In this document: one piece after another, positions 11,176 through 23,300 of the stretch | How positions within the stretch are numbered: position 1 is the first letter of the stretch | How the letters are laid out: each line of letters begins with the position of its first letter | NCBI GenBank assembly: GCA_934047225.1 | Contig: OW204005.1 | Coordinates: 18,360,396 to 18,424,395, forward strand | DNA length: 64,000 nt | Direction of reading: 5' to 3' | Source: Ypsolopha sequella | Lineage: Eukaryota > Arthropoda > Insecta > Lepidoptera > Ypsolophidae | Notes under the pieces: generated by a model | The model's database searches: none | What the model was told of the DNA's origin: nothing | What the model saw: the letters and a program-made list of their open reading frames with translations, nothing else | Position numbers and translations under genes: made by a program

Positions 11176-13126
11176 TAATCTGGTTTTGTTCGAAATTTCA
11201 ACCACCACGAATCAAGTTGCTAATTTTTCCGACGGAGCCACCTTAAAATTAATTGCCGAACCCTGCTCTATGCTCATGTACAGTCCAAATGCATTTTGCT
11301 GTTTCGACATGAAGGAACTGCCCGCGATACCTCATATTACAAAAGGTACGCGAAAACGCAACTTAACATTTTATCGCCTTTTCTTGAATGTAATAAAATC
11401 CCTAATGCGATTCCTCAGAACTCAATCCCTGATTTCCGCGGATCAAAGGCACCGCAAAAGATCGTCCTGCCTTTGTTTGTGTTCGAATTACTGATGTAAA
11501 ATGAACTCTCGTTTATTTCCTGCTATTATTCTAGATATTTTCTCGTGAAACTCGGCGTCGATGAACAAAAAAGACGGCATTCTCTTTGAAATTTCAAGGC
11601 AAATGTCAACATATTTCTATTTCGGACTAGGTCATAGGTGTTATGTCTACCACATTTTACAAACAACATATTTAATATATTAGTATAAATTAAATGTAAT
11701 TCAGTTAGTGAAAAAATCACAGTCCACACTCGTCCACACACACCCTAATTCTAAATTTACCTAGTCCTGCCATAAGTTCTGTAAGTGCATTAAAAAAAAA
11801 TGCAAGGGTTCAAGGAAACTAGAACATCAATATATATCCATAGGATAGAGTTGGTTTCAAACTACAATAAACAATTGATTGTTATTTTATATCATAAAAA
11901 ATCAACTTTTGAGCGAGTATCAAAGTTGTAGATTTTGGTTGTTAAAATACCAAATTTAATAAATGTTAAAATATTTTGGGTTTATGATATTCCATAGATA
12001 TGGATGGAAATGTGATAAAAGTTTGATCTTGATGCTTGTGATAAGATGGAAAATGTTGTTTTTTAAGCAATACATCTTGAAAACTCGATAGAAAATAAAA
12101 AAATGCTCGATAGAAAATAAAAAATGCTTCTAAGGCATTCCTTTGGGCGTGATTTGTTCATATTGATGGTGCTGTAAAATTGTCTCCCAAAAATGTTCAA
12201 GGCCATGTTTTTGTTTTCTAATATCGTTTGTCTAAGATAGAATATAGTCAGCTTTAAACCACACCACAAATTCAAATTGTAAAAGTTAGGATCAAAAAAG
12301 ATATAAGGCCAAAATCCCAAATTATGTCGCGTATTTTAAGATATCGGCTTCGGACTGCTTCAAGGATAGTTTTGTTAAAATGTTAATTTGCTTTAAGCAG
12401 CTACAATATTAGCAATATTATTACAATATAATTATTTTCATTAATTGTATATCCAACAAATTCCATTAATTCATTTTACTAGATTCAGCCTGGGATGAAA
12501 GAACTTTTGGCTGGACTAGGTATACCTATGTCTACATTTTAAGTTTAGCTGTTTGGAAAAGAAAACTGATGATACTCGTGTGTACGAACAACTTTTCCAA
12601 TTTTATTAAAAACAAAATATGTAAGTCACCAATAAACAATTTGGTCGTTAGATTCCCTACCTCATCAGCTATGCAGGAATTATCATCACAAGCCAAAGCA
12701 AAATGCTCTCTGTAAATACGATGCTAAGATCAGGGCATTCTATACAAGATGGGATGCAGGCATGCATACCAGAGAACTGCTGCAGTTCTACCGCCAATTT
12801 TAGACACACGGCCAGCTCTTATAGAGGTGTTATAAAGCCTATGTATGAGTTAAAGTCTTGGTTGGTATTTGTGCGCATTGTCTGGACTATAATAGGAGAT
12901 GTGCGCTTTTGGCTGTATATCATCGCCGTGGTGGTAATATAGTTGCGGGTTGGCTGTGATGAATCTGATGACGCAAGAGAGAATTTTTGATATACAACAT
13001 TAAAGCTGTGGTTTCCTTAAGTAACGACGTAAATGTGACACATCGTCATCACTATTGGTTGAAGGTAAAACTAAATCTGAATAAATTTGACGGGCATTTT
13101 AAATTTTGAAATATATCGAATAATTA
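11176..13126. other. Intron stretch without a supported gene
   Basis: Two short overlapping open frames near 11186-11499 resemble no family I know and have no conserved copy. The tract GCAGGGTTCGGCAATT on the minus strand near 11250 looks like a decayed DNA-transposon end. The rest is AT-rich. Confidence 0.35.
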
Positions 13127-13152
13127 TCATCCATCCATCCATCAGCCTAAAA
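13127..13152 (-). mobile_element. RTE LINE 3' microsatellite tail
   Basis: Minus strand reads AGGCTGATGGATGGATGGAT, the typical end of RTE-type LINEs and the same ending as at 49090-49110. Confidence 0.5.
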
Positions 13153-13899
13153 TATTGCCTTAAAATAGCAGCGGTCGACAAGAAAAAAAAATCTCAACAA
13201 TTTCTCATGAATCTTATACGGATTTCGCAAAATAAACATAATCTTATATGTTTGAAATAAATGACTTAAATTACAAAGACCTAAAAAACCAACAAATAAA
13301 TTATTTGAAGAAGCCTGTCTGTATTGCTCACCTGATATAGATAACCCTCATTTATTCGTCCATGAGTAGAAAATAGGAAGTTACTGATAAAGGAGGATCG
13401 CAAAAAAGTCTGCATTCATTCAATGATGGCTGAATGACTCACTACGTTACTAATTTAGGAGCAGCCATGTCGCCGCCATTTTATTTTTCTTTAATTTAGG
13501 GGGAAAGTGGTGATGGTGATTCACGTTTGACCTTCAAGATAGAGGGGTTAGGTCAAAAAGTGAGCAATAGTTTCGATTTTTAACAGATTTCACCCTATCT
13601 GTCAAGGTGAGACCGATTTTTTACACTTTCCATCAACAAGTACAAAATTTACTCTACACCAATCCTGTGACCGCAGGGGTGGTCAAACATTTCGCTCCAA
13701 TCACAACACAAACGTAGTTCGATCATTATTTTGGGCAAATATTGATCAAACTCCATGACATTTTGTAGACAGAATATAGAAACTAATATCTGGGATTGTG
13801 GTTAGTCAGTGTTCCGTCAAACACTTTTAGGCTTTACGTTTAGGTCACGTTTAGGCTTTTAGAGAATTTTGAGGATATCCTCTATATCCCTCTATAGTA

Positions 13900-14185
13900 T
13901 AGTGGTTCGAACATCTAAAAAACTAATCCAGAGGTCGCGGATAGTGGCACATTTTTGTTCGGTATGCGTGCTTCGAAAGGCACCTTAAGCTGTAAGTCCA
14001 TCTTTCTGCCAACAGAACATACATATTGTTCTGCCCAAACTTCGGCGACAGTATTCGGCACCACCCATCACGCAGCGTCGTAATAATCGTCCGTGAATCG
14101 TGGGTGTATGAGTGTGACTGTGCACTTCCAGTCCACACTCGTAGACGGGGAGTCATGTCGCGACTATGTATATTATACCTCTTTA
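13900..14185 (+). mobile_element. SINE B, copy 2
   Basis: Diverged head with AGTGGTTCGAACATC and CCAGAGGTCGCGG, then the shared body (CGTAATAATCGTCCGTGAA, CGTGGGTGTATGAGTGTGAC). It lies about 90 bases upstream of coding exon 2 of the zinc-finger gene. Confidence 0.7.
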
Positions 14186-14276
14186 GACGTCATGGAACCT
14201 CTTTTGTCTAAACGCTAAATAGATCTCAAAAGGCAAAAGTTAATCAAAATAATAAATTTGTTTGTTTTGTCGCCAG

Positions 14277-14362
14277 GCGGCGTCGGAGTCGCACGGCGCG
14301 GGCCATGCAGGGTGCAGCCAACGCGCCTGCGGCACCTGCCGCCGAGACGCCATCCTCTCAAC
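14277..14362 (+). CDS. peb: peb/RREB1 exon 2 with start codon
   Basis: Acceptor CGCCAG ends at 14276 and the donor GTGAGT starts at 14363. The start codon is at 14305 after GGCC; 58 coding bases give [19 protein letters not shown] plus one base (C). The next exon begins AT, which completes a histidine codon and continues in frame without a stop. The exon is GC-rich in an AT-rich setting, which supports it. Confidence 0.8.
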
Positions 14363-17300
14363 GTGAGTTTTCATCCATCCATCCACCAGCTTGGTTCATC
14401 CACTGCTGGTCATAGGAACAACTTCGGTGGAGTTTGCATCCGCTCTACCACCTACACTTCTCACTATATGGTAACCATATTATAACAGATCAACAGATAA
14501 CCAAAACTAAGCTAGTCTTCATTTCCTTTGAACATCACGTCAAACCACGTATGCACTTATTACTCATCTCTGTTATCATTCGCTCCAATTGTCCAAATTT
14601 GCCATAGTTTGCCCAATAGTCAGGCAAACATCGTGCAATTGGGACCGGAACATACGAGGGCATAAACGCGTTATCAGTTCAGATAAGAGACACCGTTATT
14701 TCGCCCGCAATGCCTGCCCTGCCTTCGACAAAGATGTGCCTATCTGTCGGCAGATAGCTTGGAATAGATGTTCTACGAAAAGTGGAATTATTTTGTTGTG
14801 TGGATACAGAAGCCTTTGGGTCGATTTAGTTACATTTCTTTCTGATCTACAAGCGATTCGCTTGCACAAGAGAACCAATATTCTGTATCCCTAGCCTAAG
14901 CATGAAAACATCTCCCTTTCGTTGAGTTTCAAACTACTTCTAAATCGTATGGAATCTGTGAAACCGCTCCAAGCGGACAGTAGCGGAACTAACAGCTACG
15001 TATGCCACCTAAGTTTTAGTTTCAATCTCAACGAAAGGGAGATGTTTTCATGCTGAGGCTACTGGTTGCAAGATTAGAAATATTATTAAATACATTTACA
15101 TATCTACGAAGATCCTGATACGCTTCTTTCGCTTCTTCTGTATTCCTCACCGAGTCATACAAACTCATCCCATCCAGGTACTTTTTCATTTTTTGGTCAG
15201 CAAACTTCCTCTCTTCCTTTTGGAAATACCAAAAGATAAAAGCAGTATCATTGTTTTAGAAAAAATAAAAAGCTATGCATCTAACTTTGATGCTCTTGAA
15301 TCATAGCCCTTTTGTCAGTAGGAGATAGCCCTTTTATCAGAAGGTATATCGCCAATTTGCTCGGCACACTTCAGCTGTATTATTATCTATTTCTTTCGAA
15401 AACACAAAAAAAGTAGAGAAATGTAGACCAGTCCAGCCGTGTCATTTCTTTTAGAGAAAATCAGAAGCCATCCCAAGCAGCACATGACGGCTGTATTGTA
15501 TAGACGCCAGACTACAGAAGTACAAGGGCTGTGTAAGCGGCTACACAGTCCTTGTAATGCTCAATTGGGCCCCAAATTAACCAGCCCTGAGCATTTCAGT
15601 GGCTGGTGAAGATCATTGTAAGAGCTGTACAAGCTCAGCTCAGCTCTGAGATTCAGCTCTTCTAATGCTCAGAATCAAGCTCATTAATGTAGCATTACAA
15701 TAGAATTATTGTACACCACTAACAAGCAAACGATAATATGTTATCCTCTAATGAAGCCCATAGCAATACATGACTTATTCCCGTTAACCAGCCGTTAACA
15801 AGCTTTAGTCTTCTAATTAATCTCGTAGTATCATACGTAGCCAACGTCTGGACTACAGCGTTTTTAATGCTACTGTAGTGCTTTCTGCAATATTTTCCTC
15901 CGTTATAAAGTCGTTCGACAACTGTGCTGTTTAATATTGTACGAAATCTCCTCAAAAACAGCCTAAAGACTCATTCTATCCTCTAGTAGATCAGCAAGGA
16001 AACTTCAGATTGTAATATAGCTTGTTTATGGCCATAATTTCCGCTAATGTGCTGCTTGGGATGTACCCAATATTGATTTTCTTGAATCAAATGACTCGTA
16101 CCATTCACAAGAACGGAACTCTTCAAACGACATGTTTGTCAAATACCTCGGCTCTACACCAGGAAATTCAATACTGTGTGCATCACACATGAATGGTTAT
16201 AGCTTATCAGAATTATCACTGACGTAAGGAACTATGTAAAAGTGTGATGCGAAGAGGTTTCGAAGAATATAGGAAACGCCCGTGCTATTTCTTAAAGATA
16301 CTGAAGATTACGACGCCTTTATCTTTTGTGTTTTGGAATTAGAAATTTCTATGTACCTACGTTTTGCAATTACACATATTATCGCTGTAGAATTTTTAAT
16401 TCAGAAATTTAAATAATATAATATAAATATTTTATAACAATTAAGTAATCAAATATTTAGGAATTTTCAGTCCAATAATTATATTTTAAATAACATAGGT
16501 CTTCTTTCGTTATGTTTTTGAATGTTATTTTTGTTTATAAGTTGTTCAAACATATGTTTACCTGGGTCAAGCTATCCAGCTGTGTAAAAACACTTCGACT
16601 ACGAGGCTGACAGAAGAATATGCTTGGGGTGGGCAGCATTCGGGAAGTTGCGTCACATATTTACGTCGCCAATAGGCTAAAGTTTACAACCAGTGCGTCC
16701 TTCCAGTGATGAAGTATAAAATAAATAGCGAGAAAAAAATTATCTGGTTACATACTAAATCAAAAACAAATCATACCATAAAAATAAAGTAAATGATACT
16801 AAATTATAAATAATACCAAAAATATATACTAACTACAAAAAATAAAAACTAAGAACAAACCTAAGCTAAATAACACTTTAATTTTTCTTTCAATAATTTC
16901 ACTCATTCGACTGATGCCGGCCCCAAAGTGGGCCGAAAAAATATATTATATTGAAAATACCGTAATTGTATTTTTTTCTTGTGTTTAGATGTACCAAATT
17001 AAGGCACTACGGAAAAAAATCGACACTTTTAGAACTTCTTTATTTACTTCGGTAAATAATGTATAATTTTGATAAAATAGTATATTATTTTTGGAATCTT
17101 TCTCTAGGGATCTGTTAAAACAGAAACGCGATTGGAGAATTTCGGCTCGATAGAAATATTTATTGAAATGAGGTCTTTATCGACACCAATTCTCCTGGTT
17201 TGACAATTTAGAATGACATATGGACTGCAATTATATTTTATTAGATGGGTTTTAACAGTATCTAAGACCTGGTTAAACGAAATTTTGATAGCATTTTTAG

Positions 17301-20300
17301 TACGTTTTATATTAATAAAAAACCGACTTTTTGCTACTTTTCCACGAATCCACTGAGGGTTTTTTCGCATATGGAGTAACAGGGACACTAAAACTTTTAC
17401 ATATCGCCTTAAATGCTAAGTTAAATAAAAAATATTACCTATTCTCTTGTGAGATTCTGAGAAGGAAAAAATCTAACAGGATCAATATAAAAAAAAGTTT
17501 TTCCTAAGTTGATTTTAGCCCGTTATTTCAGTAGTATGAAGAATTAAGTATTTAATCTACATACATCCGCTTATGAAGAAAAGATAAACAGACAAATTAC
17601 GCACGTAGATGTTTTGAAGGCGATCTCAGATGTTTTCCAAGATAGATTGCCGATATTGACACAGCTGCCGCCTGATTCCTCTATAAATTAATGTAGCGAA
17701 ATAAAATATGTGTTTAGATACATAGATATTAAGCAGGGCCTATTGAAAAAGGCATATTATAAAATAAATGAATATTTGGATGATGGTGAAGCATGGTGTT
17801 ACAGTGATAATGATAGTAAGTTATAATTTTATTAAATAGTATAATTTCTTAACTTATGATTCCTCTAAGGTGTAAACATTAATTGATTACAGACTGTAAA
17901 AGGAAAAGGACTATATGAGACAGGTAGACAAAGATATATATGTTTTTCTTTTTTTCATTAACGTGAATTCCTGCTATCTTGTATTTTCTTATCCCTTGGT
18001 TAAAGTAGATATAAGTCATATATTGTATAGTATAAGTTTTATGTTGAAAAAAAAGACATGATCTTGCTAAGTTTCTTGCCCTTCTTCTTAGCAAGACTAA
18101 TCGAATGGGCGGAGGTAGGCATGTATTTATATATGTAACCTATTAGTATGTAGTATATAGGATGGGATTTGGTCGGCCGCCTGGATTCGTGCTGGGGGCT
18201 CGGTTGGTGATTATTGAACCTTGTTCCTGGTCCCTGGCCGGGTCTCCGGTATGGGTTCGGGCGGCTGATTGGATTTTACCTTGTATAATATATATTTTAC
18301 CTATCATTTTAATCGTAAATATATTGCTACATAAATTAAATAAACCTTTAATTTAGTTCATGTACATTTATTATTTTATTACATATATTTTCTTTATTAG
18401 ATTAAATTTGACGTGTAAAAAGTGTATATATCTATACCTGCTTTGCAAAATAAACTATTTGAATTTGAATTTGAATTTGAATACTAGTGGACGCCGCCCC
18501 GCAGCTTTGCTCACTTGGATCCCGTTTATCTTGATCCCGTGAGAATTTCCTAAAATCCTGTCTTAGCAGACGTCTATGACATACAAGGAACCTACCATCC
18601 AAATCTATTCTCAATCCATTCTCAGCCGTTTTATGTAAGATATCAGTTCCAATTTTCATACAGCTCCGCTCTCAGAATCGGTATCCAGCAACAGAAAGTT
18701 TTCCATCTTGTTACCGATGTGGACACAGCTGATGGCAGACAAAAGGATGTGGCTCCAGAGATCTCGACACAAATAGCGGAGCTGGGCAAACGAGGCTGAT
18801 GGTAATGAGGTCGCATAGAATATCAATTAAAACCTCTTTCGTCTGAGATATTATAGATTTGTTTTGGAATCTTTTGAACTTTGACTCTTAGCGGGGAAAA
18901 TACCGCTTGATATAAATAAATTTAAAAATATACATATTTATTCTCAATAATGTTTGTGTACAAACAAGTTGCTAAAACGATGTTAGTGGAAACTTAGCAT
19001 GAATCCGTTGAAAAGGTCGGTGACTCAGCTTTTGTCCGCACTGCCAAGAGCAAAGTGGACGCTGTTATTCTGTTACCGCCTATTCTAACTTAAATGATAA
19101 AGACACACGTTTGAAAGCCGCACCAAATATGATTTTGGTCTTAAAATTATCCTTTCACCACCATGGGCACTGGCAGAGGAATTCTGGGATTAACATGATA
19201 TGATGATACCTATAGATAAGTAATTAGATTTTTATTCCAGTGGTTTTTTTTTGTTTATGTATGTTTTTTATTTTTTAGTTTATTTCCCCATATAATTTTT
19301 TATTATATAAAACTAGTTATTAGATATAGATTATTTTATATCGTTTTTTGTTTTACATTAAAAACCAACCTGTAATAATTGCACCTGATGTATTCATGTA
19401 TACCTACATTACATATAAATATTAAATTATTTTTATATTTATAAACAAAATAATACTTAAATAACATTAAAAACCTACCTATAAACAAAATACTAACCGA
19501 AAACCCTTATTTAACCTATACCTAATAAAAATAAACTTACCAAATGTAAATAAATATATTTAATTGTATTTATTTATGTGATTCGAGCCAGGTAGCTAAT
19601 TCGCTTAGATTAAATTATTCGAAAACCATTTCAAGATTTAGGCATATTTTAGAACTTGTCGTCTAAAAAACCTCTTGATGAATATTTTTACGAAAAAGCT
19701 TCGACTTCCATTTGCCTTCGTGTGATATCACTTGAGAAATGGCTGTTTAGAAATGTGTCCTTTGCTATCAAGATAAATTAATAATAATTAGCTTCCGACT
19801 GATTTGACAGATGGATGACAGATGAGTAGACAGACAGAAACAGACCACTTTTTTATAAGCAATCACACATCACAATCAGTTTGTCTAAAATTCTCAAGCG
19901 ACGTCATATCGGACAATTCTTTAAAAAATCATGAAAAAATAATGGTTAATTTATATACCAAAATTATGAAAACAATGTCCTAAAATGGCGTAATTCTATG
20001 AAATTAAAAATTAAAATACTTACAAATTAAGCTAAATTGTTTATTCTGTAGCATTATGGCACATATGAAAACTATATGAAAAACCCATTTTTTTTCTGCT
20101 GGCGCCCATGACTACAACCATCATCAACTCGACACCAGACTTACCGTATCCGTCATTAGGCTCAAGTCAAACCATCTCTTCCACCACAATCTTAGAACGC
20201 AACTTGAGCTAACTACAACCACTTTCGAGATAACTCTTACATGCTGCGAAATAAGGACTACATTACTCAAGCACAGTGGCCTGGACATCACGGTCGATTA

Positions 20301-23300
20301 CTGCATAATGGTTAATGGAACTCTGCGCACGCGCCGAACAAAACTCTCGGGTATTTTTATGAAGCTATTGAGGATGGTGTTCCGTCGTTCAGATGTGTGG
20401 GCTGTTATGTAGTTTAACCTATCATATTATATGATGGTTTCTAGATTGTTTTAGCTACCATATGATGATTTCTAGATTGTTTTCTTCTTCTTTACATGAC
20501 AGGATTTTTTTAAAAGCATTAATACGAATCTTTTAGTGGTGACTATGACAATTACAACAGGATACCTACTTATTCGTTTTAAAATGTTCAATTTGGTTTA
20601 TTTTATTGTAAACCTATATAAAAACAATCCTAGCACAAGTACTGAAGGATGTCCTTGACCATAGAACATATTTTTCGATTAATTAGTAAAAGGCGGGTTT
20701 TTCACAATCCGGCTGCGAAACCACTCTTAACAAGTGTGTATTTGTGCAAGAAGTAGTTATCCCTCCACAGAGACCAGGATAGCTCAGTGGTTAGAGCAAT
20801 TGCCCGGTAAGCGAGAGGTCCCGGGTTCGAATCCCGGTTCAGAGCTCCTCATATCCAGATTTACTTTTCTTCCTGCGTTTCTATACTGCAATGATATAAT
20901 GTTAATTTATATCTCCTTGCGATGGATAAATCGCCAAGTGTTCAAACATAGAAATTTATTTCTGTCATAGTTTAAATTTAGAGTACTTTTCGGAATTAAA
21001 TTGTATCGAGAAAATTTCATCCAATCGCGTTTTCCTTCAGTGAGAATCTTAATTAAGTACTCAATAAACATTTACTCAAAAATAAAATACGTAGATGACG
21101 TTATAGTGGAGTAAATGGATTTGAAAAAACCCCATTTTTTTTTTGATATCGCCTTAAGGCCCTGCCATTCTAAAATGAGCATTTTGTTTAATTAATATTG
21201 TCAGTTCAATATCTCATTCAAATACAAGTTAAATATATGTTACAATAGAGGATATAATCTAAACACAAGTTGATCTAAAAACGTAAATAAGTAAACTTCA
21301 CTAGATAGAAAAAAATCACAAAGTAAGCTCGTCAAATTGCGAATAAATGTGTTTATAGCAAAGGTGTTCAACGGAGAGAATTAAAACTTTTCCTGACTTT
21401 TCTTTACAGATAACTAAAGACACTTATTGACCCATTTTTATTTATTTCTCAATACTTTTTCAGAAATTCCAGAAAAACCTCGCAAATTCACCGATTATGC
21501 GTGCTCGCAGCGCACGAAGCGAGCGTTCTAATGTAGACTTTCTGACAATATCATTGAGTTCAAAATTACTTAATACGATTATTGTGTTGGATGCGTAGGG
21601 CCTTAAGTTGGAATGTAAAATTGTGGGTGAGAAAACAGTGTACGAGTGTTTCCATTCGAAACACCTCTGATATTTTAATGTTCTTGTTGTTCATAAATGA
21701 TTTTTATAACCAAAGTGACGTTCAACAATGTATACTCTGATCATTGTGATGACGAAAGGATTGCGTAAATACCTATACTTTTCATTCAAAACGTCTAAAC
21801 CTACATAACTACTATATCTGCGTTTTATTGAGTCTGTTAAGGCGATTACCATCGCCAAATTAGCAGCTCGATATTTGTCACTACAAATATCAACGGAAAC
21901 GACATTGAAATAACGTCCATATCAGCGCGCAATGCAAAGTGGCTGTTACGACGCTCGCTGCGTCCTTGAGAGGGCGAAATAGGAGAAAATTATACTTTTC
22001 ACTTGGACGTGATTACTCGATTGAATAATCTTATGTTATGTTTATAGCTATAAAGTTTATCTAATTATCAAAGCATAGATGAATTCAATCGGCCAAGCTA
22101 CTCAGGAGCAGTAGGGAATTTGAGGTGAAAAAACAACATTCAGTAAAAAAAAAAAAATCATGTAGAAGTTTTGGTGGTATGAAAAAGAAAAATGTTGCAT
22201 ATGTTGTCTAAGAGTTGATTATTCATAACACATTTTTTCATTATTTTTGGTTAGGCCATAAACGAGGAGTAGGCTTTAGAAAGTACCCATTAAGCAATAG
22301 TAAGGCCCTTAAGGCGCTACCTACGGAAACAAAATCGATACTTTTAGAACTTGCATATCTACTTCAGTAAATAATGTATTATTTTGATAAAATACTTTAA
22401 TAAATATATGATATGCCTCTATTAGCTTTTTATTTGGAAGTATACATCATATATAACTTTAAATAAAAAAAAAAATTTGAAACTTGAAATATATTTCGGC
22501 CCTTAGTGGGCCGTCATCAGTCAAGAAAGCCCACTAAGGGCCGAAATATATTTCAAGTTTAAAATTTTCTTTTATTTATTATATATATTTAAAGTTATAT
22601 ATGTATACTTCCAAATAAAAAGCTAATTTTGATAAAATAGTATATTCACATAACGCCCTCGTTTTAACCGTATCTAAGACCTGGTTAAACGAAATTTTGA
22701 TAGAAACTTTAGTACATTTTATATTTATAAAAAACCGACTTTTTGCTACTTTTCCACGAACCCGTCCCTCTCGCACCAAGAGTTTTTTTTTGCATATGGG
22801 GTAACAGGGACGCTAAAACTTTTAGGTACATATCGCCTTAAAATTATTAATATGTTATCTGAAGCAAGCAATGAGAGTTATTTTTCTTTCCGCCACTAAT
22901 TGTATTATTGCAAATGAAAATATTTAGTAATTCCCTTATCAGAGAATTCTTCAAGTAGAAATAATAATTTGAAATGTTTGTTATGTACTTTTTTATAATT
23001 TATTACCCAATGCTCGTGTATTCGTTTTAATTGTCTTATGTTAAGGTTAAACGTCAGTCGCTTAGCGCAAAGTGCATAACTTAACTTTTTTTTTTGTTTA
23101 GAAATTTAAAATTGAAAAGCATTTTAGTCTATGGCATTTGACGCCATTGTTCCAGTATTAGTGAGGTTTGTAAAATAACAGTTTGAAATTGTATACACAA
23201 TCAGTCATGATCTTCTCAAAACCAACTTAAAATGCTATTTTAACTTCGTTTGGACAAGATCAAGACTAATTGTGTAATAAATTTCAAATTCATGCTTTAT

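Noticed and set aside
11186..11499. Overlapping open frames as a gene or missing exon of peb
   Set aside because: No splice sites in matching phase, no recognised domain, and part of it looks like a decayed transposon end.
20775..20850. A tRNA gene with perfect T-arm
   Set aside because: The acceptor strands do not pair and the flanking body recurs with the head at 62.5 kb, so it is a SINE.
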